From contig DUEZ01000087.1 in the NCBI GenBank assembly GCA_011174825.1, forward strand, positions 1-44,915: a stretch of 44,915 nucleotides of DNA. The letters are read 5' to 3'. Source of the DNA: Anaerolineae bacterium. Its GTDB lineage: Bacteria > Chloroflexota > Anaerolineae > Anaerolineales > E44-bin32. The notes under the pieces were generated by a model. The model saw only the letters and a list, made by a program, of their open reading frames with translations, did not search any database and had not been told where the DNA came from. This document shows positions 1 to 6,887 of this stretch, piece after piece. The position numbers and the translations under genes were made by a program. Within the stretch, counting starts at the first letter, position 1. Each line of letters begins with the position of its first letter.

Positions 1-97
1 ACTATCTCTTCATCCTATAGATATGGGGTATCATAGTGCGCTGAGGGGAGTCGCTCAAGGTGCGGGTGGTATCGTCTTAATGAATCATCGGAGAGAG

Positions 98-1102
98 ATG
101 ACTCGGGGAGGTGTCTTGATCCTTTTCTCCCGTTTTGCATGCGGCCCGAGAAGATTTGGAAGGGGTAGGCGTTGTTCTCGGACCCTGCGTTTGGCTATCA
201 TCGCGCTAGGTCTTGTGGCCTGCTCGACAAGTGTTCCATCGACAACGGAAACACGGACCCGTATCCCGCCCGCCTCTACGGCAACGATCCGCCCTACCAC
301 CCCTACAGCAACGACCTCAAACACACCTCAACCTACGGGGACACTAACACCTACTCCAGTATGCACGGAAACAAAGGGAACCATAAAGACCGAAAGTTAC
401 CCGGGTTTTGTCTTACCTGAGCAGATCCCCTATCGAATTTACCTGCCGCCCTGTTACCAATTTGGAGAGCGAAGATACCCGATCCTTTATCTGCTGCATG
501 GGTTTCCATTTGATGAATCACATTGGCTTGAATTAGGGGTGATCGAATTGGTAGATGTAAATATTGAATCAGACACTTGGCCGCCGTTTCTGATGGTCAT
601 GCCACGCCAACCGGAGCCGCTGTTTACCAGTAGTGACGGAGGTCCTGGTTCCTATGAGCAAGAATTTATAGAGGGGTTAATCCCCTATATCGATCAGACC
701 TACCGGACGTTACCCTCTCAGGACACTAGGGCGATCGCTGGTATCTCGCGTGGTGGTGTATGGGCGTTGGAAATCACCTTCCGTTACCCCGATTTGATTG
801 ACATCGTGGCAGCGCTTAGCCCGGCGTTGCACGTGAATTATGCACGTCCGCCCTACGATCCATTCGTTATCCTCAACAGTGGCGCTCGATTACCGGATCG
901 TATCTTTCTCAGCGCTGGAGAGGGGGAAGCTTCTTTCCTCGACAAGGTAGAAAAATTGAGTTTGGCGCTGGAGGAGCATGGTGTGGCCCATTCGTTTGTC
1001 GTAGGATCAGGTGGACATGATGCAGAGGGGTGGAAGGCCATGATGGATGAGGCGCTGGATTTTATCGTCATGGGTTGGTGGGAAGTGAATTCCGACTGGT
1101 AA
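98..1102 (+). CDS. Secreted lipoprotein esterase (alpha/beta hydrolase, esterase D type)
   Basis: Predicted serine esterase of the putative-esterase (PF00756-like) alpha/beta hydrolase family, anchored outside the membrane as a lipoprotein. A basic n-region is followed by a hydrophobic stretch ending in the lipobox LVAC (Cys about residue 42). A roughly 40-residue Thr/Pro-rich linker follows, then the hydrolase domain with LLHGFPFDE near the oxyanion region, the nucleophile elbow GISRGG (about residue 220) and a late His in GGHDAEGW. The start is uncertain: ATG 98 follows GGAGAG closely, ATG 80 is in frame, and TTG 116 has the best Shine-Dalgarno (GGGGAGG). The natural substrate cannot be read from sequence. 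The gene stands alone and converges on the oxidoreductase at 1182-2054. Confidence 0.85.
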   Translation: MTRGGVLILFSRFACGPRRFGRGRRCSRTLRLAIIALGLVACSTSVPSTTETRTRIPPASTATIRPTTPTATTSNTPQPTGTLTPTPVCTETKGTIKTESYPGFVLPEQIPYRIYLPPCYQFGERRYPILYLLHGFPFDESHWLELGVIELVDVNIESDTWPPFLMVMPRQPEPLFTSSDGGPGSYEQEFIEGLIPYIDQTYRTLPSQDTRAIAGISRGGVWALEITFRYPDLIDIVAALSPALHVNYARPPYDPFVILNSGARLPDRIFLSAGEGEASFLDKVEKLSLALEEHGVAHSFVVGSGGHDAEGWKAMMDEALDFIVMGWWEVNSDW

Positions 1103-1127
1103 GCATTCTACTTGCCTACTTAACTCT

Positions 1128-1154
1128 GCAGGGGCGGGGTATACCCGCCCCTGC
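1128..1154. repeat. Solo GC-rich palindrome (module E type), possible bidirectional terminator
   Basis: An 11-bp arm (GCAGGGGCGGG) and its exact reverse complement flank a 5-base GTATA centre. It sits 26 bp past the esterase stop, between convergent genes. There is no U-tract, so it is not a canonical intrinsic terminator in either direction. It matches the GGGGCGGG...CCCGCCCC palindromes found in the composite repeats near 18, 31 and 41 kb. Confidence 0.75.
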
Positions 1155-1181
1155 TCTCTCCAAAACCGACTCCTGGTCCAA

Positions 1182-2054
1182 TTATCCTTTCAATACTGGG
1201 ATGATCTCGTCGGTGAACAGCTTCATTACCTCTGGTGTGTATGCCCCTTTGACATTGAAGATGATGTGCTCAAAACCGAGTTTCTGAAGACTCTTGCCGT
1301 TCCCTATGATATCTTGCACGCTGTCACCTTCGAAGTCAGCGGTCTGCAGCACCGTTTTTTCGATCTCTTCGTAGGCTCTACCCAGGTCCTCGCAATGCTT
1401 TTTTAGGATTTCAAGTCTTTCCTTGAGCAACTCCATTTCAGAGCGACCAAAGAAATTGCACGCGTCGCCGTATTTCGCAACAAAGCGTAATGTCTTCTTT
1501 GGTCCCATTCCGCCGATCAAGATGGGAGGATGTGGCTTGCTAAGAGGCTGTGGGTTGTTGACCGGGTAGGGCAGCTTGAAATGTTTTCCCTCGTAGGGGG
1601 AGGTATCCCCAGACCACATGTGTTTGGCGATTTGTAGGATTTCCTCTAGCTGTTCAAAGCGTTCTTTGGTTGGAGGGAAACGCATCCCAAGGCTCTCGGT
1701 CTCGTGTTGATACCAGGCTGCGCCGATCCCAAAGTATGCTCTTCCGCCAGAGAGCACATCCAGGGTAGAGACCATTTTGATCACCAGAGCAGGATGACGG
1801 TAGATCACGCCTCCAACAAGCAGGCCGATTTTGACCTTTTGGGTGATCCCGGCGAAATACCCTAAGGTCGTGTATCCCTCGATCATTTCGGTCTCAGCTT
1901 GACCTAACCAGCTTCCAAGTTGGAAGAAATGATCCATCACCCACAAACTATCGAATCCTCCTTGATCAACTGTCTGAACCGTATCCATGAGCCAAGCGCG
2001 CATAGTCTCAGGAGTGCTGGGTCGGAATTGTGGGATTTGTAAACCAATTTGCAT
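1182..2054 (-). CDS. LLM class F420-dependent oxidoreductase
   Basis: Luciferase-like (beta/alpha)8-barrel oxidoreductase of 290 residues, typical of F420- or flavin-dependent members that reduce or oxidise small organic substrates in the cytoplasm. Visible family features are the N-terminal MQIGLQIPQF strand, the SLWVMDHFF segment (about residues 36-44), the central KIGLLVGGVIYRHPALVIK region with its non-prolyl cis-peptide neighbourhood, GGRAYFGIGAAWYQHE, and PPILIGGMGPKKTLR (about residues 175-190). ATG 2054 is preceded by AGGAG at a normal distance. It has no tight operon partner; the methyltransferase upstream is 57 bp away on the same strand. Whether the cofactor is F420 or FMN is family inference. 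Confidence 0.88.
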   Translation of the reverse strand: MQIGLQIPQFRPSTPETMRAWLMDTVQTVDQGGFDSLWVMDHFFQLGSWLGQAETEMIEGYTTLGYFAGITQKVKIGLLVGGVIYRHPALVIKMVSTLDVLSGGRAYFGIGAAWYQHETESLGMRFPPTKERFEQLEEILQIAKHMWSGDTSPYEGKHFKLPYPVNNPQPLSKPHPPILIGGMGPKKTLRFVAKYGDACNFFGRSEMELLKERLEILKKHCEDLGRAYEEIEKTVLQTADFEGDSVQDIIGNGKSLQKLGFEHIIFNVKGAYTPEVMKLFTDEIIPVLKG

Positions 2055-2111
2055 CGTTTTTCTCCTTTGTTATCTCGATGTCCTCGATATATCAAGACCT
2101 CTTATTTAAAC

Positions 2112-2951
2112 TTATTTTCGCGCAACAGCCATCAGATGGCCTGTGATACCGAGAATAGAGGGTTCATCTTCCAACCAACGTAAAGTGTTCAGTATCGTAT
2201 TACGCTGATCTTGATCATCCCATCGTTCATCCAGATCTTGTAATAACGCTGCGGGGCCCTCTAACGGCAGTGTTATTTCAAGGTGAAAGCCTGATTCTAC
2301 GACCTCAGCCGCAAGCTCCTCTGGGTGATGGAAAAACGCAGTTGTGAAATAGGACAGCTTCTTCGTTGGGTTCCGATGTTGTCCATCTGTTAAATCGCGC
2401 TGGACAATGCGTATAAACTCAGGATCACTCAGGAGGCCGCGCACCAAGCCGTCTAATGCAGATGCAAATCGTGAGATTCCCACCGCAAATAGGGATCCAC
2501 TTTTCCGGAGCACACGATGCGCTTCACGCAAGGCTAAGATACGATCATCCCTACTCGTAAGGTGATACAAAGGACCGAACATCAAAACCGCATCAACGCT
2601 GGCGTCAGGTTGATTGAGCTTGCATGCATCTCCAAGACGGATCGAGGTGATTGGGTATTCAGGTTGCCCCTCAGAAGCTTGTCTTGCTTGATCCAGATGA
2701 AGAGGTACGGGATCGATGAGATGGATCTCGTAGCCATCCCTTGCAAGCCAACAAGCATGAACACCAGGTCCGCCACCAACATCGAGGATCGTCGCCGGTG
2801 GATCGGGTAAATAGCGGCTTACGATCTCCATTGTGCGAAGGAGTTCTAATTCTCCGAGAGCACCCGAAAGCCGTTGAGCTTCAAGTCCTTCTTCATAGTA
2901 GCGCGATACTTCATCGGGGAGCGAGAAGTGATCACTTTCTGAAACTGACAT
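2112..2951 (-). CDS. Class I SAM-dependent methyltransferase
   Basis: A Rossmann-fold methyltransferase of about 279 residues. Motif I is ILDVGGGPGVHACWLA, the acidic residue closing strand 2 is in IHLIDPVPLH, and the motif following is DASVDAVLMFGPLYHL, typical of the Methyltransf_11/25 group. The start at ATG 2951 is preferred over an in-frame ATG 90 bp upstream because CAGGGAAAG precedes it closely. The C-terminal region (FFHHPEELAAEVVESGF...EGPAALLQDLDERW) matches a common family extension. The methyl acceptor is unknown. It runs in the same direction as the LLM oxidoreductase and may be co-transcribed with it. Confidence 0.85.
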   Translation of the reverse strand: MSVSESDHFSLPDEVSRYYEEGLEAQRLSGALGELELLRTMEIVSRYLPDPPATILDVGGGPGVHACWLARDGYEIHLIDPVPLHLDQARQASEGQPEYPITSIRLGDACKLNQPDASVDAVLMFGPLYHLTSRDDRILALREAHRVLRKSGSLFAVGISRFASALDGLVRGLLSDPEFIRIVQRDLTDGQHRNPTKKLSYFTTAFFHHPEELAAEVVESGFHLEITLPLEGPAALLQDLDERWDDQDQRNTILNTLRWLEDEPSILGITGHLMAVARK

Positions 2952-3165
2952 CTTTCCCTGCTGATTTTGAGAGATTTTGAATCTAAGTTCTTTGGATCCT
3001 TGACTGCCCGCTGAAGCGCGTGTGACTAAGCTAGACTTCAATGTCTAAGATGCTAATTCTTGGTTCAGCCCCCTTATTTTTTAGATGGAGTCGCTCCCGC
3101 ATTTGGTTTTGGAGCCATACTAAGCATACTCCAGCGAACGGTTTTGTGGCTTCCCTTCACCCTGA

Positions 3166-3609
3166 TCAATACCGGATTCCATGTTCAGTATAGTATTTCC
3201 ACAGTGTTAGCGCTTCTCCCCATCCTGCACTGCAATACAACATTGCTCGTAATTCTGAGGGTGTGTCTTGATATCCATGCTCCCTTAAGTGGACGATGGT
3301 GCCACTCTCAACTGGCTCGAAATCGATCTCGATCGTGGTGTAATAATGCGGCGTGTCAGGTTTCCATTGAAAGACGAATCGTTTTCCCCTTTCAGCCTCC
3401 AAGATAGGACAGTGAGCCTCATCCGTAATCCGTTCTGCTCCGAAATCCTTCCATCGAAAGAACAACTCACCTCCTGGGCGAGGATCAACCCTCGACCCGT
3501 CAGTAAGCCAACCATCCAAGCCTTTTGCAATCGCTATGCCATCATAGACTTCTTCTGGGGGTGCGCGAACGAATGTTGAATATCTGATTTCGTCATCGAT
3601 GCGTTTCAT
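3166..3609 (-). CDS. SRPBCC/AHSA1-family protein
   Basis: A 147-residue START-like (SRPBCC) protein of the AHSA1 group. It opens with RYSTFVRAPPEEVYDGIAIAKGLDGWLTDGSRVDPRPGG in pieces typical of the family, continues with FRWKDFGAE and a beta-rich FVFQWKPDTPHYYTTIEIDF core, and ends with GWGEALTLWKYYTEHG. The fold encloses a hydrophobic pocket; members act as ligand-binding or stress-related proteins, and no specific role can be read here. ATG 3609 is chosen because AGGGAGA lies about 8 bp upstream; an in-frame ATG at 3648 lacks this. It is monocistronic, about 215 bp from the methyltransferase on the same strand. Confidence 0.82.
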   Translation of the reverse strand: MKRIDDEIRYSTFVRAPPEEVYDGIAIAKGLDGWLTDGSRVDPRPGGELFFRWKDFGAERITDEAHCPILEAERGKRFVFQWKPDTPHYYTTIEIDFEPVESGTIVHLREHGYQDTPSELRAMLYCSAGWGEALTLWKYYTEHGIRY

Positions 3610-4060
3610 CGGTCGGTCTCCCTGATATCGCATATGGATGATCATCAACTAGAAGTGGCATACATCAAACTAAGATCCCCCCTTCCCAACTTCAAGAAAC
3701 CCTTTTCATTTTCGCACATCATTGAGCCTGCACCAAACAAACTTTCAGATGTCAGACATCAGATAGCAGATGTCAGTAGTCAGATGTCAGAAAATTGCGA
3801 TCAGCTATCAGCTAGAAAAGGGATTCTGTGTAGGCCTTATATTCTACAGATGATAGCCTTTGATCTCTGACTACTGACGTCTGACTACTGACGTCTGATT
3901 ACTTGTCACGCATCACGCATCACGTATCACTTTATCTCCATCCCCATCATGATCATCAAAGCAAGCCACACCCCATTAGGATGAGACTACCACCTGATTT
4001 CCTCCAGAACGAATGTTCGAGCAGATCAACGACATTTCAGGTACAATGATTCTCATCATG
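3610..4060. other. Gene-free spacer between divergent genes
   Basis: This is the shared upstream region of the SRPBCC gene (minus) and the LysM gene (plus). Most of it is a field of short degenerate words (separate entry). No open frame here shows family features, and no tRNA-like structure was seen. A TACAAT at 4042-4047 could be a -10 element for the LysM gene, but no convincing -35 box sits at the right distance. Confidence 0.5.
3744..3930. repeat. Short-word repeat field with inverted arms
   Basis: The left arm (about 3744-3790) repeats CAGATGTCAG and CAGTAGTCAG words. The right arm (about 3867-3898) carries the opposite-strand words CTGACTACTGACGTCTGA twice, so the two arms could pair into a long imperfect hairpin around roughly 75 bp. 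It is followed by three near-identical CACGCATCA-type words (3907-3930). It has no coding character. Confidence 0.6.
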
Positions 4061-4068
4061 GGATAGGG

Positions 4069-4086
4069 CCGGGAGCCCTTTCCCGG
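4069..4086 (+). promoter_or_regulatory. Hairpin abutting the LysM-gene ribosome binding site
   Basis: CCGGGA at 4069-4074 and TCCCGG at 4081-4086 form a 6-bp stem over a GCCCTT loop. The 3' arm runs into the GGGAGGAGGG Shine-Dalgarno (4084-4093). Pairing could limit ribosome access. This is a sequence observation only; a regulatory role is inference. Confidence 0.35.
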
Positions 4087-4096
4087 GAGGAGGGTG

Positions 4097-4765
4097 ATGG
4101 CAATCCCTGAATCTGAAGAAAGTGTGGCGGATGTGATTCAAGCCTATCGACGACGTCGAGAGCGCATGATCCCGCTTTTGTTGGGAGGCTTGGCAGTTGT
4201 CCTCTTGGTCGTCGGAGGCTTTATGATCGTGCTCTGGCTGACTGGTGATAATCCTCCAGCACTGCCTGGTTTTCTCGCCTCCAAAACACCTACCTTGACT
4301 CAGACCGCTACACCACGCCCACCAACGATCACACCCACCATTACAGATACCCTACCGCCTACGGAGACCCCAACACCATCGGGTCCCCTCACATATATTG
4401 TGGAGGAGGGGGACAACCTCTGGTCGATTGCAACGGAATTCGGCGTTGACATCGAGATTCTTATGTATGTAAACAATATCGCCGTTGCGAACGAAATATA
4501 CGTAGGCCAGGAATTGATCATCCCAGAAGAGGGGACTGAATTACCCACTGTCACGCCATTGCCTGCAACGTTGTTGCCAGGGCAGAAGATCATCTATCGT
4601 GTGAGACCTGGGGACACGCTGGAATCGATCGCTGCCTTATTCAACAGCACGGCGGAGGCCATTGCTGAGGAGAACGACATCGAAGACCCGAACTCCATTG
4701 GAATCGGTCAAGAGCTGATCGTGCCGGTTAACATCGCCACACCAACAGCGACCACGGAGACCTAA
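4097..4765 (+). CDS. Membrane-anchored protein with two LysM domains
   Basis: A 222-residue type II membrane protein. It has a cytoplasmic N-terminus rich in Arg (YRRRRERM), one transmembrane helix (about residues 30-52, LLLGGLAVVLLVVGGFMIVLW), a Thr/Pro linker, then two LysM domains: TYIVEEGDNLWSIATEFGV..., ending ...GQELIIP, and IYRVRPGDTLESIAALFNS..., ending ...GQELIVP. LysM binds N-acetylglucosamine-containing glycans such as peptidoglycan, so it probably tethers the membrane to the wall; no catalytic domain is attached. ATG 4097 has a strong GGGAGGAGG just upstream; the preceding GTG 4094 is also in frame. A strong hairpin follows the stop. Confidence 0.88.
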   Translation: MAIPESEESVADVIQAYRRRRERMIPLLLGGLAVVLLVVGGFMIVLWLTGDNPPALPGFLASKTPTLTQTATPRPPTITPTITDTLPPTETPTPSGPLTYIVEEGDNLWSIATEFGVDIEILMYVNNIAVANEIYVGQELIIPEEGTELPTVTPLPATLLPGQKIIYRVRPGDTLESIAALFNSTAEAIAEENDIEDPNSIGIGQELIVPVNIATPTATTET

Positions 4766-4827
4766 GCTACGAAGCAAGTCAGGATGTGAAGCGTTTCTCA
4801 CGCGAACCCGTTTCGTCGATCAACTCA

Positions 4828-4862
4828 GCCGACGGATGATCCGCATCATCCGTCGGCAGTTT
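4828..4862 (+). terminator. Probable terminator after the LysM gene
   Basis: A perfect 13-bp stem (GCCGACGGATGAT, 4828-4840, with its reverse complement at 4845-4857) closes over a 4-base loop CCGC and is followed by AGTTTCT, a short U-poor tail. It lies 62 bp past the LysM stop and 64 bp before the queG stop on the other strand, so it may end both transcripts. Confidence 0.65.
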
Positions 4863-4925
4863 CTATGATTTCCCTCACGGATCCGATCTTACCGGCTTGA
4901 GTGGACATGAAAGCGGGTGTTTCTT

Positions 4926-6071
4926 TTACAGAAATATAAACGCAGCTTCGATCTCAGCGAGAACAATTGGGTCTGTCTCCGTTTCCTTCGCTTCTCTTAG
5001 GGCCATGAGGGCACTCGTTCCACCAATCTGCCCTAATGCCCAGGCGGCATGGCCGCGCAGCAAGGACTCCTGATCATGCAGTAAAAGCTCGATCAGGCGA
5101 GGGACCGCGGCCTGGATACGCTGATTTCCGGCGACGATGGCTGCGTTGCGTACCAAACCACGACGCCTGGGACGGAGCAGGGGGCTGCCGTGTAGATGTT
5201 TCGGCCAGGTGCCGGGGGCTAGATTCAAGAGATCTTCAATGTCAGGAGGCTTGAGGAGGGATCGTGTTTGAAAGGTGGGATCCTTGGTTGGCATGGAGAA
5301 GCGGTTCCAAGGGCAGACCTGTTGACAGATATCGCAGCCGAAAAGCCAATTGCCGATCTTCTCCCTAAGTTCAAGAGGGACAGAATCCTTATGTTCGATC
5401 GTGAGGTAGGAGATGCAGAGTCGGGCGTCTAATGTGCGATCGGGCAAAATGCAGGATGTAGGACAGGCATCGATACAGCGAGTACAGGTTCCGCAGCGGT
5501 CTTCCTCGAAAGGGGCATCCGGTTCAAGTTGAACTCCCAACAGCAACTCGGCGAGGAGGAAGTAAGAGCCGTGTGAGGGGTTAATCAAGCATGTATTCTT
5601 TCCGATCCATCCTAATCCAGATCGTTGAGCTAATTCTCGTTCGAGCAAAGGACCCGTATCGGTGTACATCCGATGAGGCACGGATTCTCCCATCTGTGTC
5701 GCGATAAACTCTGTCAACCGCTCAAGACGTTCGATGAGAACATCATGGTAATCGTCTCCCCGTGCGTACGCAGCTACGCGCGGTGTATCCTTCGCATGTT
5801 GTTCATCCTCAGGAAGATAGTTGACAGCGACCGTAAGAATGGATTCGCATTCGGGCAATATCTGAAGTGGATCGGATCGTCTTTTGAGAGCACGTTCGTC
5901 AGCCAGATAGCTCATGCTCCCGTATCGACCTTTCGCAAGCCATTGATGATAGACGTCGAGGTGGGATGGTGGGGCCGGTCCGGTTACGCCGACAAGATCG
6001 AAGCCTATGCGTTTTGCTTCAGCCTTGATACGAGCGGTCAGATCCTGAGTATTGAGATTGGTCATTCCCAT
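4926..6071 (-). CDS. queG: Epoxyqueuosine reductase QueG
   Basis: It catalyses the last step of queuosine synthesis, reducing epoxyqueuosine to queuosine at tRNA position 34 with a cobalamin and two [4Fe-4S] clusters. Visible features are RSGLGWIGKNTCLI and GSYFLLAELLL in the cobalamin-binding half, the ferredoxin-type cluster CGTCTRCIDACPTSCI (about residues 192-207), the ARLCISYLTIEH segment, and the second cluster CDICQQVCPWN. The C-terminus carries HEAT-like repeats (LRGHAAWALGQIGG), as in the longer QueG proteins. At 381 residues it is full length. The gene is alone on its strand here; the partner enzyme Tgt is encoded 28 kb away at 33348-34484. Confidence 0.95.
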   Translation of the reverse strand: MGMTNLNTQDLTARIKAEAKRIGFDLVGVTGPAPPSHLDVYHQWLAKGRYGSMSYLADERALKRRSDPLQILPECESILTVAVNYLPEDEQHAKDTPRVAAYARGDDYHDVLIERLERLTEFIATQMGESVPHRMYTDTGPLLERELAQRSGLGWIGKNTCLINPSHGSYFLLAELLLGVQLEPDAPFEEDRCGTCTRCIDACPTSCILPDRTLDARLCISYLTIEHKDSVPLELREKIGNWLFGCDICQQVCPWNRFSMPTKDPTFQTRSLLKPPDIEDLLNLAPGTWPKHLHGSPLLRPRRRGLVRNAAIVAGNQRIQAAVPRLIELLLHDQESLLRGHAAWALGQIGGTSALMALREAKETETDPIVLAEIEAAFIFL

Positions 6072-6153
6072 GGATCTTTCTGATTACTGCCTTCCCCCAT
6101 CGTGGAGTTCTGAAACCTATTGTATCTCCTAGAATGGATAGCGTCATCCTTCT

Positions 6154-6189
6154 AGCTTCCCGCGAGCTTCAAGCTCGCGGGAAGCTTTT
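6154..6189 (+). repeat. Long GC hairpin with T-run, terminator-like
   Basis: AGCTTCCCGCGAGCTT (6154-6169) is followed after one base by its exact reverse complement (6171-6186) and then TTTT. On the plus strand this has the shape of an intrinsic terminator, but no plus-strand gene ends nearby: it lies upstream of minus-strand queG. A dispersed repeat, or a block on antisense transcription, is more likely than a gene terminator. Confidence 0.6.
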
Positions 6190-6210
6190 AAACGATAGGT
6201 CCTCCTAATC

Positions 6211-6283
6211 TGTCATTCCGAGCGTTGTAAGGCGCGAAGAATCCCTGTGATCTAATGAATTCAATCGCCGCATCACAGGGATT
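6211..6283. repeat. CATTCCGAGCG repeat, decayed copy
   Basis: It starts with the 14-base end TGTCATTCCGAGCG shared with the intact copy at 6357. It then has a perfect 12-bp inverted pair, AATCCCTGTGAT (6240-6251) and its complement (6272-6283). The expected outer right end is not recognisable, so this copy seems degraded. Confidence 0.6.
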
Positions 6284-6356
6284 TCTCATCGCGGAGCCGA
6301 AGGTCCCGAGCATTGCCGAGGGGCTCATGATAACATTAAAAGTCAAATCCCATTAT

Positions 6357-6457
6357 TGTCATTCCGAGCGCACTAGGCGCGAGGAATCCCTATGATGTAG
6401 CGAACCACTTGCCTTATTTCAGGGATTCCTCGCTCGCATGGTTCGCTCGGTATGACA
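6357..6457. repeat. CATTCCGAGCG miniature inverted-repeat element
   Basis: A 101-bp element with terminal inverted repeats TGTCATTCCGAGCG (6357-6370) and CGCTCGGTATGACA (6444-6457) that match at 13 of 14 positions. An inner perfect pair, GAGGAATCCCT and AGGGATTCCTC, lies inside. The whole can fold into one long hairpin, as expected of MITE-like non-autonomous repeats. It has no coding capacity. Confidence 0.7.
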
Positions 6458-6547
6458 GATCGTGGGATGTCATGTCATGTGAAACAACATGTATACCGAT
6501 TTCCTGTAAACTGTGCTCTCCATAATTGCATTCTCTGCCAATTGAAG

Positions 6548-6575
6548 TTTGGAGTGCGCAAGCTCTGCTTGCGCC
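6548..6575. repeat. Solo hairpin C of the composite repeat family
   Basis: TTTGGAGT is followed by GCGCAAG-CTCTG-CTTGCGC (6556-6574). This is the same end word and hairpin found at 17930, 18146, 31284, 31480 and about 41020. The partner hairpin (CAGAAG...CTTCTG) and the closing CCAAA end are missing, so this is a partial copy. Confidence 0.65.
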
Positions 6576-6627
6576 TCCCTGGATAAGGTTTTTCCTGAAT
6601 GGGCTGAGGGTGCGCTCCATGCGATGT

Positions 6628-6725
6628 CGTCATCCTTCGACAGCCCTTCGACTGGCTCAGGACAAGGCTCAGGATGACGTACTTGAACAAGCGGTCTAAA
6701 GCACCCTGAGCTTGTCGAAGGGTGC
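6628..6725. repeat. CTTCGAC/CTCAGG dispersed repeat cluster
   Basis: GTCATCCT...AGGATGAC arms enclose CTTCGACAGCCC and CGACTGGCTCAGG words. A second hairpin with GCACCC and GGGTGC ends (6701-6725) encloses TGAGCTTGTCGAA. The same word family is nested inside the repeats at 31.3 and 31.5 kb. Confidence 0.6.
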
Positions 6726-6824
6726 GCTCCAAGTGAAATCGTTACCCCTCGTCATCCCTTTGACTGGCTGAGAACAGGCAGGATTGGACTCAGGTGAGCT
6801 TCTTCTTAAAAAGTCAGTTTGCTT

Positions 6825-6863
6825 TCAATAAAGAATCGCAACGGCTGTCAGTCGTTGCGATTC
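6825..6863 (-). terminator. Terminator of the GltD-like gene
   Basis: Read on the minus strand, a perfect 11-bp stem (GAATCGCAACG and its complement, 6863-6853 and 6843-6833) with a 9-base loop is followed by TTTATTG. It starts 25 bp after the minus-strand stop at 6888. A second small hairpin (ATAACAAC and complement, 6864-6887) overlaps the stop region. Confidence 0.7.
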
Positions 6864-6887
6864 ATAACAACAACGAGAGGTTGTTAT

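Larger units (their letters stand above)
6072..6832. other. Gene-free repeat field between gltD-like gene and queG
   Basis: About 800 bp lie between two minus-strand genes. It holds at least four repeat families, entered separately: a self-complementary GC hairpin, two CATTCCGAGCG elements, a solo GCGCAAG hairpin, and CTTCGAC/CTCAGG words. The short open frames across it are by-products of these repeats: they lack family features and follow palindromes. No RNA gene was recognised. Confidence 0.6.

Noticed and set aside
6414..6732. Two minus-strand open frames of 68 and 85 codons
   Set aside because: They run across palindromic repeats, have no ribosome sites and no family features.
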